From Xenopus tropicalis (lineage: Eukaryota > Chordata > Amphibia > Anura > Pipidae), in assembly GCF_000004195.4 (NCBI RefSeq), contig NC_030683.2, positions 89,367,410 to 89,431,409 of the forward strand: a stretch of 64,000 nt of DNA, given 5' to 3'. A program made the translations under genes and the position numbers. Below the pieces are notes generated by a model. The model made no database searches and was not told where the DNA came from. It saw only the letters and a program-made list of their open reading frames with translations. This document shows, piece after piece, positions 13,242 through 25,796 of the stretch (position 1 is its first letter; every line of letters begins with the position of its first letter).

Positions 13242-13697
13242 TTAAAGGGATTGTTCACCTTTGAGTTAACTTTTAGTACCATGTAGAGAGTAATATTCTG
13301 AGGCAATTTGCAATTGGTCTTAATTTTTTATTGTTTGCAGTTTTTCAGTTTTTGTCCAGAAGCTCCAGTTTGGAGTTCCAGCAGCTATTTGGCCGTTTAA
13401 GATCCAAATTACCATAGCAACCAGGGTGTGGTTTGAATGAAAGACTGATATATGAATAGAAGAGTATTTGAATAGTAAAATAAGTACTAAAAAGTATCAA
13501 TAACAATTAATCTGAAGCTTCACAGAGCAATAGTCTTTTGGCTGCCGGGGTCAGTGACCCCCATTTGAAAGCTGCAAAGAGTTAGAAGAAGGCGGCAAAT
13601 AAGTCAAAAACTATAAAAAATAAATAATAAAGACCAATTGAAAAGTTGCTTAGAATTGTCCATTCTATAATATACTAAAAGTTAACCACCCCTTTAA
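13242..13697. mobile_element. T2-type MITE
   Basis: Flanked by TTAA at 13242-13245 and 13694-13697. The left end is TTAAAGGGATTGTTCACCTT and the right end CTAAAAGTTAACCACCCCTT followed by TAA. The sub-terminal regions (GTTAACTTTTAGTA and TACTAAAAGTTAAC) are inverted. This is one of the most common element types in Xenopus introns. Non-coding. Confidence 0.8.
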
Positions 13698-14792
13698 GCT
13701 TTTGTGGCATGAAGCAGAGTCATTTGGCACAAACAATACAATCTAGAGAGATCTGGACTGGGAGATTGGGTTTGCGAGCGAGCCTCACTAACCAACTAGT
13801 AGCAGCAGATCTGGTTAATTACATGAAATACGTCTGACTAATTACAGGCATATATCTCACGTTACACACACACTTACCTGATAAAGAAAGATAATTTTAC
13901 ATAGAGAATACCATTTTTTAAAAATGGACATGATTTCTAATGGTACAAGCTGAAAAGGCTACTTTATATTACTGGTGAATGCTGACCTAACTAAGCTCAA
14001 GTTCAGATGGATTACATTAGAGATGTCACAATAAGTAAAAGAAGATACAAAGTATACTTCTGGGGGCTGCACTGCATGCATACTGTGAGCCTGTGGTGCC
14101 CTATGGGTGATTTGGCTGAAGGTACAGCTACACGCCTATATAGCTCCCAATGGCAGATTATTTAGAGCGTAAGTGTCAGTATGTGAGCTGCTGTGGCTCA
14201 CCTGCGCACTGTACAGCTGCCTTATATGTAGCAGGAAGTAAAGGCTGCAGCCTTAGACTTAACCACCACCTCCCTCCGTCCCCCAAAAACTGAAACCTTG
14301 TTCTTATATATTCATGCTTTCTGTGCTTTGCTTACCTTAACAGAAAATAAAATTGCCAATTTAAAGTGGCCCAGACAGCTATAAGTGCACATGCCACAGG
14401 GTGCAATCTTTATCCTGCCCTCCACTCCTAAGAGCAGTTATCAGTAAGCCGAAAAATGAGAAGTGGAGCAGCTGGCTTGTTGGGCAGAAATGGCCAATTG
14501 CATTCAGTTCATTTTAGGGGTGGAGCCTCTGGCCTGATTGAATGTGCTTTTATTCAATGTGCTACAATGCAACAGAGCATCTAAATCGCTATTTTTTCCA
14601 CTTTAGTTTAGAATTCTGTGTCTTACAGCGTATATGTTATTCACAGATATATATACATATGTTTCGATTATTTAAAGAACCACTGTGCACCCTCCAATAT
14701 TTTCTGTGTGTGCGTGCATGTGAATATATATTTAAAAATCCACAGCATCCCCCACATCTACGCATTTCAGTTCCTCTAAAACTGTGTGTGTG

Positions 14793-15121
<329 letters not shown>

Positions 15122-15558
15122 CTCTATATACTACAGCTCTTAATACTGCACCCAGGCGATCTGTGACTCCATCAGACGTGAGTGCCTGTTGCTTGGACTT
15201 ATATATATATATATATTCTGTGCAATGTGTCTACAATAAATTTGTGAAGATTTTTATAGGATGTGCTTTTATTGTATTGATATAACTGGCTCTTTAAGGG
15301 GAAATAAATGTAAGCTAAAATTGCTCATAAATAAGGCATATCCCTTTTACTGAAACAGGAAGCTGCAAACATGAGATGAAAAAATTTAGACCAAAAAAAA
15401 AAAAAAAAATGTAAAAAGGAGAAATTTAGGGTAAAAGTACAGATGTTTCTACTATAAAAGGAAATATGATCTGAATATCCTAGTACTAATTTAAATGCAA
15501 AATTGTACAGTTGCAGCCAAATCACCTTTACCATGTTGTCACGTTATGTCTCTTTCCG

Positions 15559-16307
15559 TTAAAGGAGAAGGAAAGGCTAATAAAGAGTTAATCTCAAGCT
15601 GCAGGCATCCTTCAGTTCTCTCAATAGTGCCCTTAAGTCTCCCCTTATTTCACCTGTTCAGATGATCAGAACAGGAAGAAAACACGCTGAACTGTGTAAA
15701 GAAAGTTCCCATAATGCCTCACTACTGCACCAAGACCCAGACCTGTGCACATGTTCAGTTTGTAAGACTATAAGGAAGCTTCCTGCTGATTGGTTTAGAT
15801 CCACATTCCTAAGGGGGGAGGGGGGAGTGAGTTCTTAGCGTTCTTGAGGGAGGGGGGAGCAGGAAAGGGGAGAGAGCAGAGAGCTGCGTGTCTCTGGCAC
15901 ACGAATTACAGACAACAAATCTTTTTTCAGAGAAGTCAGTGCAGCGTTTCTGTGAGTGCTTATGGCTGTATACAGGAGCAGGCCGAGCTGACCGGGCGCC
16001 CTAGGGAACCCGGTCGGCCAACTCCGCCCACCTCCCCGAACGGCGCATGCGCGCCAAAGCACAGAAGGCGGTGCAGGGGGGGGCGGGGCGATTAGATCGG
16101 TCATTGCCTCCGCTGCTAACGACAAGCGGCGGAGGCAATGACAAAGTAGCACTAGGGGTAGGCAGGAGTGGATCCTGCCTGGCGCCCCTCAATCGTTGCA
16201 CCCTAGGCAGCTGCCTCTTCTGCCTACCCCTAGTTCCAGCCCTGGCTGTATATACATAGACCTTTCTGATAAAGCTTACTTAGTTTTTACCTTTCTTTCT
16301 CCTTTAA
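15559..16307. mobile_element. T2-type MITE with nested hAT element
   Basis: Left end TTAAAGGAGAAGGAAAGG with TTAA 15559-15562; right end CTTTCTTTCTCCTTTAA with TTAA 16304-16307. The left interior resembles the right interiors of 17010-17836 and 53392-54119 inverted (AGCTGCAGGCATCCTTCAGT). It shares its right TTAA with the next element. It was interrupted by a hAT-like insertion at 15973-16244. Confidence 0.8.
15973..16244. mobile_element. hAT-like MITE nested in T2 element
   Basis: Flanked by an exact 8-base direct repeat GCTGTATA (15965-15972 and 16245-16252). The ends are CAGGAGCAG and CCAGCCCTG, roughly inverted. Eight-base duplications and CAGGG-type ends are typical of hAT transposons. 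The interior has a hairpin CATTGCCTCCGC/GCGGAGGCAATG and a GGCGCATGCGC motif. 272 bases, non-coding. Confidence 0.8.
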
Positions 16308-16723
16308 AGGAAAAGCAACGCTAAAAATGTTTTAACTAAAAAATCTATTCTACCCTCCCCCAATAATTGCCCTATCCTGAAAACGATTTGTTATTTATAA
16401 TGCTTTAGAAGAAAATACCTGTTAAACTTGGCTTCCGGTTATTTCAACAAAGCCGATATGGCCATGCAGGAGAAAGTATTGGGTGAAGTTTAACTATGCG
16501 GTGATCGATTGATCGAGTCTAGCCTGACTCCTTCCTATACAGAAGGAAGGATAGACTCGATCAGTCGATCGCCGTATAGTGGATGCTTCCCCTGAAACTT
16601 TCCCTGCGTCGCCATATCGCCTTTGTTGAAATGACCGGAAGTTTTTTACAGGATAGGTCAATTATTGGGGGAGGGTAGAATAGATTTTTTAGTTAAAAAT
16701 TTTTAGTGTTACTTTTCCTTTAA
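16304..16723. mobile_element. T2-type MITE with long inverted repeats
   Basis: TTAA at both ends (16304-16307, 16720-16723). Arms of over 80 bases are inverted: TTTTTTAGTTAAAA and TTTTAACTAAAAAATC near the ends, TCTACCCTCCCCCAATAATT against its complement, and an inner palindrome GATCGATTGATCGAGTCTAG facing CTAGACTCGAT-like sequence. It sits end to end with the element at 15559-16307, sharing one TTAA. Confidence 0.85.
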
Positions 16724-17009
16724 TACAAGGGAAAAAATACCAAAATTTGCCACCAGGTGGCACATGGTCTATGGCATTTTCTATTGTGTTTTGTTGGCAA
16801 GTCTTTGACTAAAAGTATAGTGTCTGGACATGGTGAGACAAAAGGTGAACACTTTCTGGCTGCATCTGTACACAGCAGACCCTGCACACACATGAACACT
16901 CAAGCAATCATTTTGGTGCCAATGTCTACAGCTTGCCCAAGATAATAACACAGAGCTCTGTGCAACATTAAAAAAAGGTTTGTATTTTTCCCACAAAATA
17001 CTATGCTAC

Positions 17010-17836
17010 TTAAAGGAGAAGGAAAGTCAAAATCTATTAAGCACACTATTAAATAGTACTACTATTGCTGTGTAAAAATGCTCTATTTCTGGCTTGCCTA
17101 ATGAAAGATTTACAGAGACACACTTACTACAAACTGCATACTTGTTTAAAGTGAACGGCGCCGCCATCTTTAAAAAGGGATGCCCATACCCTTTCCCTCA
17201 CCATCTCTACTGCACACGCGTCCCCAAACCAACAGCCCGCACCTGCCAGCGCATACCCACCAGTGCAGAAACATCTCCCCCCGCTCCACTCTCCAATCCC
17301 CACACAACAGCACAAACTATTGCACCCCCGTCTGCTCCCCGCACCTGCCGGCACCCACCAGTGCAGAAACATGCCCCCGGCCCCCCCCCTTGCTCTCCAC
17401 ACAAAAGGACAAGCGATTCCACCCCCCGTCTGCCGGCACACACCAGTGCAGAAACATCCCATCCCCCCTGCTTCAAGCCCGCCGCTCCCGGCTCCCCGCT
17501 CCACTCCGGTCCGGCTGCCGCTGCATGCGCTATTTATATAGCGCGTTGCCATAGCAACCAGACGCTTGCCGGTTCTGTTGGAAGGGGGAGCACGGCTGCT
17601 TGTGCAGAAGAGGGACATGTGCGCATGCGCCGCCTACAGTAACAAGTCGCCAAGTCTGGGAAGGAGCGATGCATTATGGGAATCTTATCTACACAGCTCA
17701 GCGATTGTTTTTCCTGTTTGGCTTCCGATCTTCTGAACAGGTGAAGTATGGGGAGACCTAAGGGCACTATTGAGACAACTGAAGGTATGCCTGCAGCTTG
17801 AGATTTACTCTTTATTAGCCTTTCCTTCTCCTTTAA
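17010..17836. mobile_element. T2-type MITE carrying minisatellite and promoter-like motifs
   Basis: Left end TTAAAGGAGAAGGAAAGTC, right end GCCTTTCCTTCTCCTTTAA; TTAA at 17010-17013 and 17833-17836. The interior holds a three-copy minisatellite (17237-17480), a GCCGCCATCTTT motif at 17160, a TATTTATATA box-like run near 17531, a perfect X-box GTTGCCATAGCAAC at 17545-17558 and the NRF1-type palindrome GCGCATGCGC at 17621-17630. Open frames across it arise from the C-rich minisatellite and are not genes. Confidence 0.8.
17237..17480. repeat. minisatellite, about 85-98 base units, three copies
   Basis: CACCAGTGCAGAAACAT recurs at about 17258, 17356 and 17441, each followed by a C-rich stretch and ACACAACAG/ACACAAAAGG-like sequence. 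Period about 98 then 85 bases. Strong strand asymmetry (C over G). Confidence 0.8.
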
Positions 17837-20800
17837 AAAAGGAAAACTACCAGCTTTATAATCATACCCAAAGTGTGTCCTCTTCAATTATAATAGGTCT
17901 TGCCCTTAGTAGGAAGCAATGCACATCTTAGTAAGTCTTACCACAAAACCCAAAATACTACTAATTTGGCAGCTTTCCTTTCAGCATGGTTTTTGTGCAT
18001 CTTCCTTTAAAATGAAACATTGCATGTACACAGCATTGCCATGTCCTTGTGTTTTATTATTATCTGCTACACCCAAAATGAATTGGAATAGATGATGATT
18101 TCCACAGACTATCCCCTGCATTGTGACCGCGCTGGTTTAGCAGCTAAACGTCTGGAAGACTGAATGACTACTGCCATCAACTTCGGGGCACCGCACTCTC
18201 CCTATGCAAAACTTAATGGTGCAGAACGGGATTTCACAGGATTTCACTGGATTTCACTATTTTACATATTCTCATTGAAGTCTTTCTGAAAATATAAGAC
18301 TTTTGTGAGCTGAGAGCTACTTTGTGCTGCTGTTCCTACTGCAGTTGGTAGCATCTAGATTTAAAAGCACCCCCTCTCATGTCTTAGGCCTAAAATAATA
18401 ATGGTTTTCGAGACAGAATCTCTACTGGAATGTTCAGTTATGAAGATAATAGAAACTCAAGCAAGTCATTGACACTAATGTTACAGAGTGTCAGGAGTCA
18501 CAGTGTGAGCATTAGCCTAAATACAGATTGGTCATAATAGACTTCTGCCCTGAGGAAATCTTTTATTCCTATTCATAAATCAGCAAATTATTCTAGTATT
18601 TAAGGGCTCTCTTCCATGTTAATTCAGAAACATACTATTATTGCCCATGTTATCAGTGAAGCACATTGTACAAATCCAAGGAAAGTCACTGATGATTAGA
18701 GGTATTAGTTGGTTCCTTTGATACAAGACACACATACAGTTCTCATATAGCAGGATTATCAGTAGCACATTTATATGCAACATGCAGATATAATAATAGC
18801 GCAAGTAATTTTTGTACCAGCCATGCCATTTTATTTAAGCACTGCAATGAGTTCCATATCATCCACTCAAAATTCACACAGAAACATCTTCAAGTTAGAA
18901 TGTTTATAAATACTTGGTTCAGATGAACTCTCCAGAGGCCATATATCTACATGTCAACAAATCTATCAACAACTAAAGTATAGGTGAGAATGGACTCACA
19001 CAGGTTTTTCTGCGTGGCACTACAAAAAAAACAAAATTGGACTGCCCAATTACCTAATTCAGCTCATGTATTGCTCCATCTGTCTGAAATAACACCCTTT
19101 AATTATTATTTTAACAAATTGGTCTGATGGTTCATTAGTTGTCAAAGCTGATCATGTACTGCAGCAGATAAAGTAACTGCCAATTACACAGATACAGAGG
19201 CCAACTAACCCAGCTTTACAGGTGTTGTTTCTCCATGAATCTACTTTCAGCCACACATCAAGCTCACTCACGAATAGCTGCCAATTTCCTTTGGGTATGA
19301 AACATTTAGCTATGTAAGGGCTTGCTCTCTACAAAGTAGAATTCAGGCAAGGCAAGCTTTTCTGTGATTAATGCATTACTTATAAATATATATTGATGAG
19401 AGCCCTTCAGAACAGAATGTCACTAGGAGGTGAGAAGAAGAATGCCAATGGAACATGCTGAAGTGCCCAACACAAAGTACAATACTCTGCAAAGATCCCA
19501 GGCAATGCCTTTCTAGGCTAAAAGCTTTATGTAGAATTAGCCAGGGCAGATCCCCACATTTCTAAACCAACAAAACTAGCCACAGGGAAGCACAATTGCA
19601 AACAGTTCTATATTGCTGCAAGCATCTATTGTACTACAGTAGCCCACTTTGTATTATAAAGCTGGATGATGTGTTAATAATTCAAATGTACAGCAAATCT
19701 TTCATTGTGTCTTGTTGTCCTCAGTAAACACAGCAGGAATTGCCTTGCCTTTCATAAAAGCAAAATGAGCATTTACTGCCACTTAAGCCAAGCCCAAGAG
19801 ATCTGTGTTTAGTCAACAAGTGGCCAACACAGGTCAGCTGTTTAAAGTTCACCCTGCTATCATCACTTAGTTTTACATTTTAGGCTCGCTTCTCACTTTG
19901 CAGTGTTCTCCCGGTCTCCCAAGTCCTTATCCTCAATATAAATCATTGTATTCATTTACCAGGAAAGTGGACTGGAACACATGTCCCGTTTTCAGCCACG
20001 CCCGGCCAAGACTTAGAGTTACAGCAGCAGTCTATTAAAAACACATAACATCGTAAGATGCCGATGTCTTTACAAAGTCACATAGATGCATCAACACTTT
20101 TGCATTCTTAAACAACAGGCTGGTTTGCCCAGAATGGAAAATGAACAACCCTACGTTTGATCTGTCAGTGCATTTTTATAGGGGTTCCACACGGTGATAA
20201 CCACCATTTGCAAGAAAATTCAGACTTTAATAGAATTGGTAAGTATTTTTGATGATTCTATGAATGCTTAACAAGTAATACAGGAAATGTATTTCTATTA
20301 GAAAACGTGAATTATTTAAGGAGAGAGAACATTAACATTCAGGTATTGTAAACCATCTTAAACCGAACAGTGTTAACCCTGTGACTTAAGAAGCTTCAGT
20401 TGGAATGGTTTTACATATAAAACATGTTGTAATATACATTCAATAAATCTTTGTCTTTTTTCAATAATGGTTCATACCAAAATATTCTTCTGGTGCAGCA
20501 AAATGACTGAAATGCAGTCATGCACAATGGGGAAGAAAGGTGGGTCCTTACACAGGCATTTATTCAATGGTTCCACAACATAGGGATGCATGAGATAAAA
20601 AGACCCCATTCTTTCCTATGGGGCCTGTACTGACATAGTGCAGTCCCCATATGCAAGAATCTTATATGTTCCTGTACAGAGGAATGCATAAAAGCAGCAA
20701 CAACACACGAACTCTAGAATAAACACTCATGCGTTATAGGGCCCTTAGAAAACAGGGTAATTTAAAAAAGCAAACAATAAAAGTGGGTATAAGCAGGGAT

Positions 20801-21106
20801 CGAGCACACAACACTACTAGTTTCCTAGTATGAGACACGTGTGTGTGTGTGTATTTACTGTGTAAATATATTCACGATTACACACTATTCCAATGAATAC
20901 TACAAATTTAAGATATCTAACACAATTTTTTTTCTAATATACAGTAGGAGTTCCCTTTTAATTTAAAAGTGAAATGCAAACTTAACTGAAAAGAACGTTT
21001 TTAACTTTCACAGGTATTGCAACCTAAAGAAATGCTTGCTAGTCAGGCATGTGTGGCTCAACTTTGGGGTGAAATTCTGAGATGTCTCAAGAAACTTCAT
21101 AGTGGA

Positions 21107-21607
21107 TTAAAGGAGACATATAGGATAAATGGGAAAAACCCTAATTTTGTAGGCAATTATGAATAATATACAGTGCTGGTTAATCCGATCTGTAACAATG
21201 GCCCCTTTATTTGAGCTCCCTATAGATCCTATCACTTCTCCGTCCAGTGTGAAATGAAGAGTGGGCGTGTCCTAACAGTCCCTGCCAGAAGCACAGTAGG
21301 AGGGGAATGCCAATCACAGCCCTACATCACACCAGCAGAGACAGGCTTCAGTACCCTGTCAGGTCAGCCTAGCTGCTGATTGGTTCCTATCCTACAGTGC
21401 AGTGTATGGAGGGCCGCCGGCTCCCCAGCTCATCCAGAGAATTCAGCCAGCAGGAAGTGGAACAGATGGGTGGGACTAGTGGGGTTTTTGTGGAATTTCT
21501 CAATAAATCAGTCTGAAATACAACTTTTTACAGCACAATCCTTCTATATCTAGAGAAGCATAATTACCTGGTACATTCATAATTTTTATAGGATATGTCT
21601 CCTTTAA
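21107..21607. mobile_element. T2-type MITE
   Basis: Ends TTAAAGGAGACATATAGGAT and ATAGGATATGTCTCCTTTAA are inverted, with TTAA at 21107-21110 and 21604-21607. Non-coding interior. 501 bases. Confidence 0.8.
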
Positions 21608-22604
21608 TAGCTGGAAACATTACCATACATATCAGAGCATTACAACTTGCCCTTTGGCAGGTTAAAACTAAACAGTAATTTCCCAGCAAGGAATGAAACC
21701 ATTAATATATATTTTAGTGTGAATTGCAGGCATCCCAAAGGATACTGCTAAAGCCAAAATGGCACTACAGCAACAGTAATATGACAGAAATAATTAACCA
21801 AAACTTTATATAGAATCTAGTAAATTTAAAGCAATGACCTGGTTAGAGATCCACACAACAAAAATACAACTGCCTGCACACATTGCATAAATATTTGTTA
21901 ACATGTTAGCTCATAAATATGAATGTCCAAAAATAGAAAAATCACAAAATACCCACAGAAGTCAAACAATTAACTAAAACACAAGCTCTGCCTACATTTC
22001 AGGTGAAACTCATTTATAGGATGGTTTGTTTTCCCTGGTGGAAGGCCAAGATAGGAAAATATCAAAATAAATTCTTTAGAAGAACAATAATCCCCACTGC
22101 CCCATTAAAAATAAATGGATTATAAATAACTCAAGTTCTGTAAAGGCAAGAAACCACCTACATATTTATGGAGTATTATCCTCACTGGATTAATGTACTT
22201 TAAATATAAAATGATTGCACATTAGTTGATTTCTACTTTTGTTTTGGGAAGTTTTGTAGAAAACTTCTTACAGTTATAACTAAATCAAACAATAAAACCA
22301 ATTCCAGTAAAGCCTCCTAGAAAGGCTATTTTTTAGAACCCCTATGACCCAGGCTTTTCAGTACTTGAGCCCATCTCTCTCCTCTGTACAAATAAAAGTA
22401 GTACCTTATTATAATGAATTACTGACAGGTCAGACAGGGAAACCCAGGACTGTTTGATAGATCCAGCCTGTGCTCAGAAAACATTGCAGGTTGTTTTCAT
22501 TAACAACATAAGTTGAATAAACTTGTACATATTATGCAAAATAAATAATGGCAGACATTGAAAAAAGCCCCTTGCTCCATTTCCCTGGCCCCTTCCAGGC
22601 TCAC

Positions 22605-23319
22605 CTTGATGTAAAGGGTCCTGCTGATGGAGATGGAGGTGTGAATGTATGTGCGAGTGTTGGTGGTGATGAGGAGTGACATTGAACATCTGAAGCCTGG
22701 CCAAAGGGTCATTCGAAAGTGATGCCATTCGCTCTGCGTGTATCCTCTCAGCTGCCAGTCTCTCGGGATAGCTCATTTCTGGCCGTAGTTGTGGTCCTGC
22801 CAGAGCCAGTCTCTCTCTCTCTAGTGGATTTAAGCCAGGGTGGAAAGAAGCAAATGGGTGAGGTCCTGCTGTTTGGGGGATTAATGCACCATGCCGTGCA
22901 AAATGTTCCATTGGGTTAGCTGCAGGGTGGAGTTGATCTAACTCGGGGGGTTTCATCTCAAAGCCAGGCTTCATCCTTTCCCGCAGTTCCCTCTCCCGGA
23001 TCTCACGTTCCCGCAACTCCCGCTCACGCAATTCCCGTTCCCTCATGGTAGGATCAATGTTATACAATCCTGGCATATGGTAAGCCAATAGTGGATCATT
23101 GGGGTTAAGAGGGACAAAGAATGGATGGTTGCGATTGGTGGGGGACATAACATGAGGCCGCGCATATTCACTAAGGGTTCGAAGAGCAGGTGTGTCTGGC
23201 CCAATATAAGGGGGTACAGCAGCTATGGTCGTTGGAGGTGGTTCAAAAGAAGGTCTGATGTGAGTTGCAGCACTCAGCTGACTCTCTCCAAGGCGGCTTT
23301 CATGTGAACTGCAAGCCTT
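22605..23319 (-). CDS. rere: rere exon: Arg-Glu repeat 2 and His-rich segment
   Basis: A 715-base exon encoding residues 1031-1268 plus one base. It has [20 protein letters not shown], then [15 protein letters not shown], a second Arg-Glu repeat built from [13 protein letters not shown] units, [40 protein letters not shown], and a His-rich stretch [18 protein letters not shown] before DPLHQ. All are atrophin-family landmarks. The acceptor follows a T12 run (AAGCAG); the donor is CAAG|GTGAGC. An open frame continues 60 residues into the intron (GEPGRGQGN), but homology and the downstream exon phase place the splice at 22605. Confidence 0.96.
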
Positions 23320-24098
23320 CTGCTTAAAAAAAAAAAAATCATGTTAATTTAGTTTAAAATAGTTTGATTGCTTTGGAACCTTTCTAAAGGGCTATAAACG
23401 CAAAAAATACTAAGCACTAGAGTGAATTAATTGTGCCATAGGATGGACTATCTAAAACATAAGGGCATCTGAAATTAGGTAAAAGAAATGGAGCAATGAA
23501 GATTTGGTGAGCTTCATGGGGACAATAGCTGCTTTGAGGGAGTGTTGCAGTTGAATAAAAACCTCTTAGGGTGAAGACACATTGAGCTACTAGCAGCAGC
23601 TACTTTTTCATGGCTACTAATGCCAGAAATACTGAGAATTGCCTCTGCTAAAACACACGTAGAGACAATTATCAGTAAATGATTAGCTTTGTCTATCTTT
23701 GTAGCCACGACAAGTAGCTGCTACTAGTAGCTGTGTGTGTCTCTTTACCCTCAAATGTAAATGGTGATTGATTGATTCATTGCCAAAGACTCCAATTCAA
23801 ATATGATGCAGTGAATAAAAATGCGCTGTTGCATGCTGTTAGCAAAAGCAAGTATGTATTTAAAACAAAGACTGTCATTTTGCCACCTTAAATGCAGAGG
23901 GCCCTATTTTGTCTGGTTTTTTTTTAAACTCCAACATAAACAAGGCTGAGTGTCCAACTGGCCACTTTTGTGTTTTGTAAAAAGAAATTACCACACTATT
24001 TAAAAACAAAAAAAAACAAAACAAAACCCCAAAAAGCATTTTAATTACAAAAAAATATTTATATGTATTATACAATTATGCATTCACAAACAACATAC
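23320..24098 (-). other. rere: rere intron with small MITE
   Basis: A 779-base intron. It contains a palindromic MITE at about 23567-23754: left TTAGGGTGAAGACACATTGA, right TGTGTGTCTCTTTACCCTCAA, with inner inverted TAGCAGCAGCTACTT and AAGTAGCTGCTACTA pieces. The rest is AT-rich with A-runs. Confidence 0.6.
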
Positions 24099-24321
24099 CG
24101 CAGCCCTTTCTGCTTCTCTCTCTCGCTCCCGTTCCCTTTCCTTCTCTTTTTCCTTCTCCTTTTCACGTTCTCTTTCCTCTCTGACTTTCTGTTCTGCTTC
24201 CCTCTTGGCCTTCTCAGCTGCTTCCTCCCTCTTCTTGGCCAGCTTTGATCCACCCAAAGGAATAAAGTAGAGGTCTGATCTTGCACACGAGTTGTAACCT
24301 CGATCCCAATGCTTGTAGAAC
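24099..24321 (-). CDS. rere: rere exon: atrophin box and Arg-Glu repeat 1
   Basis: Encodes residues 956-1030: [40 protein letters not shown], then a long alternating Lys/Arg-Glu tract ending AERAA. The first 20 residues are the block conserved between RERE and atrophin-1. The Glu/Arg-rich tract gives the protein its name and probably forms a highly charged single helix or coiled coil. The acceptor is ACACAG and the donor GCG|GTATGT. The tract is coded by purine-only DNA, which shows as a pyrimidine run on the plus strand at 24110-24180. Confidence 0.96.
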
Positions 24322-24423
24322 CTGTGTGAAAACATCTTTAATGTTACAACTTAGGAGACATTAAATTAGACACTAAGAAAAAGAGGAGGAAAATTAGATA
24401 GCAATTTCATTAATTGATGCTAC

Positions 24424-25796
24424 CTTGCAGATTGGCTGGCATGACTAGGTGCATCTATCACTGTAGGCTCTGGAGATGGACTTCGAGGAGGAAGTGGAGG
24501 ACTTTCAGGTTCTTCAATCTCATCAGGGGCCTCTTCTTTGATCTGTATTGGGGGCAGTGGCGGTGGATTTGGGGAGGGAGATACTGGGATACAAACGCCA
24601 GAAGAAGCTGTGGCATTTGATACAGGTGTAGGTGGTTGAAGACCTGGAGATGCAGCAGGCAATATTGATGTTGTAGATGTAGGAGCACATGATGGTGGCG
24701 TGATGGAAGGAGGGCCACCAGGAATAAATGTGTGCTGTGGAAAAGCAGGCTGGGGTGGTATGGAATGGAGTCCTGATTGTGGGTGTCCAGAAGTCTGGGG
24801 AAGACTTTGGCTCTGAGTCAGGACTGGTGGTTGTGCTGCAGAAGACTGAAGTTGCTGGCTTTGTGGCATAAGCTGCAGAGGAGGAGGATGAGCGGAAGGA
24901 GGGTGATGGGTAGGCAATGAACTTAGGGGCTTAAGAGCAGGAGGAGGTGGCAAATTGGAATTCATGGAAAAGGGTGAGGGTCCCTGTAAATGAGGAGGAT
25001 GTTTGTGGGACTGTGAAGGATTCTGAGGAATAGGTGTGGTAGGAGGGGGCTTTATATGAGGCATGGCCATAGGCGCAGGAGGCAAAGGCTGCTCACGTGG
25101 GGTTTGAGAGGGGATCTGCAGAGGAGGCTGAGCAGTTTGTTGTCCCTGAGAAGTATGAGGGAAAGGATGGGAGGTTGTTTGTGGCACTGGAGAGACCTGA
25201 GAGGCACATGGTTGAGGTGAAGAAGAACCTGGATATTGTAGAACAGGTTGTGCCTGCATATTGTGTGGCATTGAGGGTAATGGCCCATGGTGCGGAGACT
25301 GTGGGTGGATTTGGGTAGGAGTAGGAGGTTGTGGCTCTCCTTGTGACCCAGCAAGAGGCTGGATGGCTGGATGTGGTGAGGGAAGCCTTTGAGGGTGCAG
25401 AACTGGAGCTTGAACAAGTGAAAGTGATGGAGGCTGAGGTGGTTGTGAAGGAGGCAGTGAAGAAGACGGTGATATCTGTACTGGAGCAATACTATGAGAA
25501 GGAGGTATAGAAGGTGGTAGAGGTCCTGGAGACACAGCAGGTGGCACCATTGCTGGAGCTCCATTTTGGGGCTGTGACACTTGCTGCTGAGCTGAAGAAT
25601 CTGAGTCACTCTCGTTATCCTGAGGACTGGGAATACTGGGGGATGTGCTGCGGTTATCCTGATCAATGTCCTTTGGATCGCTGCTTCCTTCATCATTAAC
25701 ACTTCGGCTATCTGAGCTCTCCCCTTCTCCTTCACCCTCGCCTTCTCCTTCACCTTCACCTTCCCCTTCTGATGGAGAGTTTGGCCCACTTATTTC
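24424..25796 (-). CDS. rere: rere large proline-rich exon (atrophin region)
   Basis: A single 1,373-base exon encodes residues 499-956. It opens [13 protein letters not shown] with an eight-fold Glu-Gly run, then an acidic Ser/Asp segment ([15 protein letters not shown]), then about 330 residues dominated by Pro, Gln, Ser and His, and ends [16 protein letters not shown] then [20 protein letters not shown]. The conserved islands [36 protein letters not shown] and [12 protein letters not shown] match atrophin family proteins. The region is a disordered scaffold for transcription partners. Human RERE as remembered has only about two Glu-Gly units at the same place. The acceptor is CTTCAG and the donor GCAAG|GTAGC. 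Confidence 0.96.

Noticed and set aside
17094..17642. A 182-codon plus-strand frame and overlapping frames on both strands
   Set aside because: They lie inside a T2-type MITE and result from the C-rich minisatellite, which lacks stops in several frames. No protein family resemblance, and frames on both strands are equally open.
22474..22604. Extension of the His-rich rere exon into the intron (GEPGRGQGN and onward)
   Set aside because: A GTGAGC donor at the expected position and in-phase joining to the GSAGPVHP exon show that this is intron; the extension has no match to the atrophin family.
25052..25789. A 245-codon minus-strand frame rich in Leu and His
   Set aside because: It is an out-of-frame reading of the rere proline-rich exon. 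The rere frame has the known family sequence and correct splice phases.
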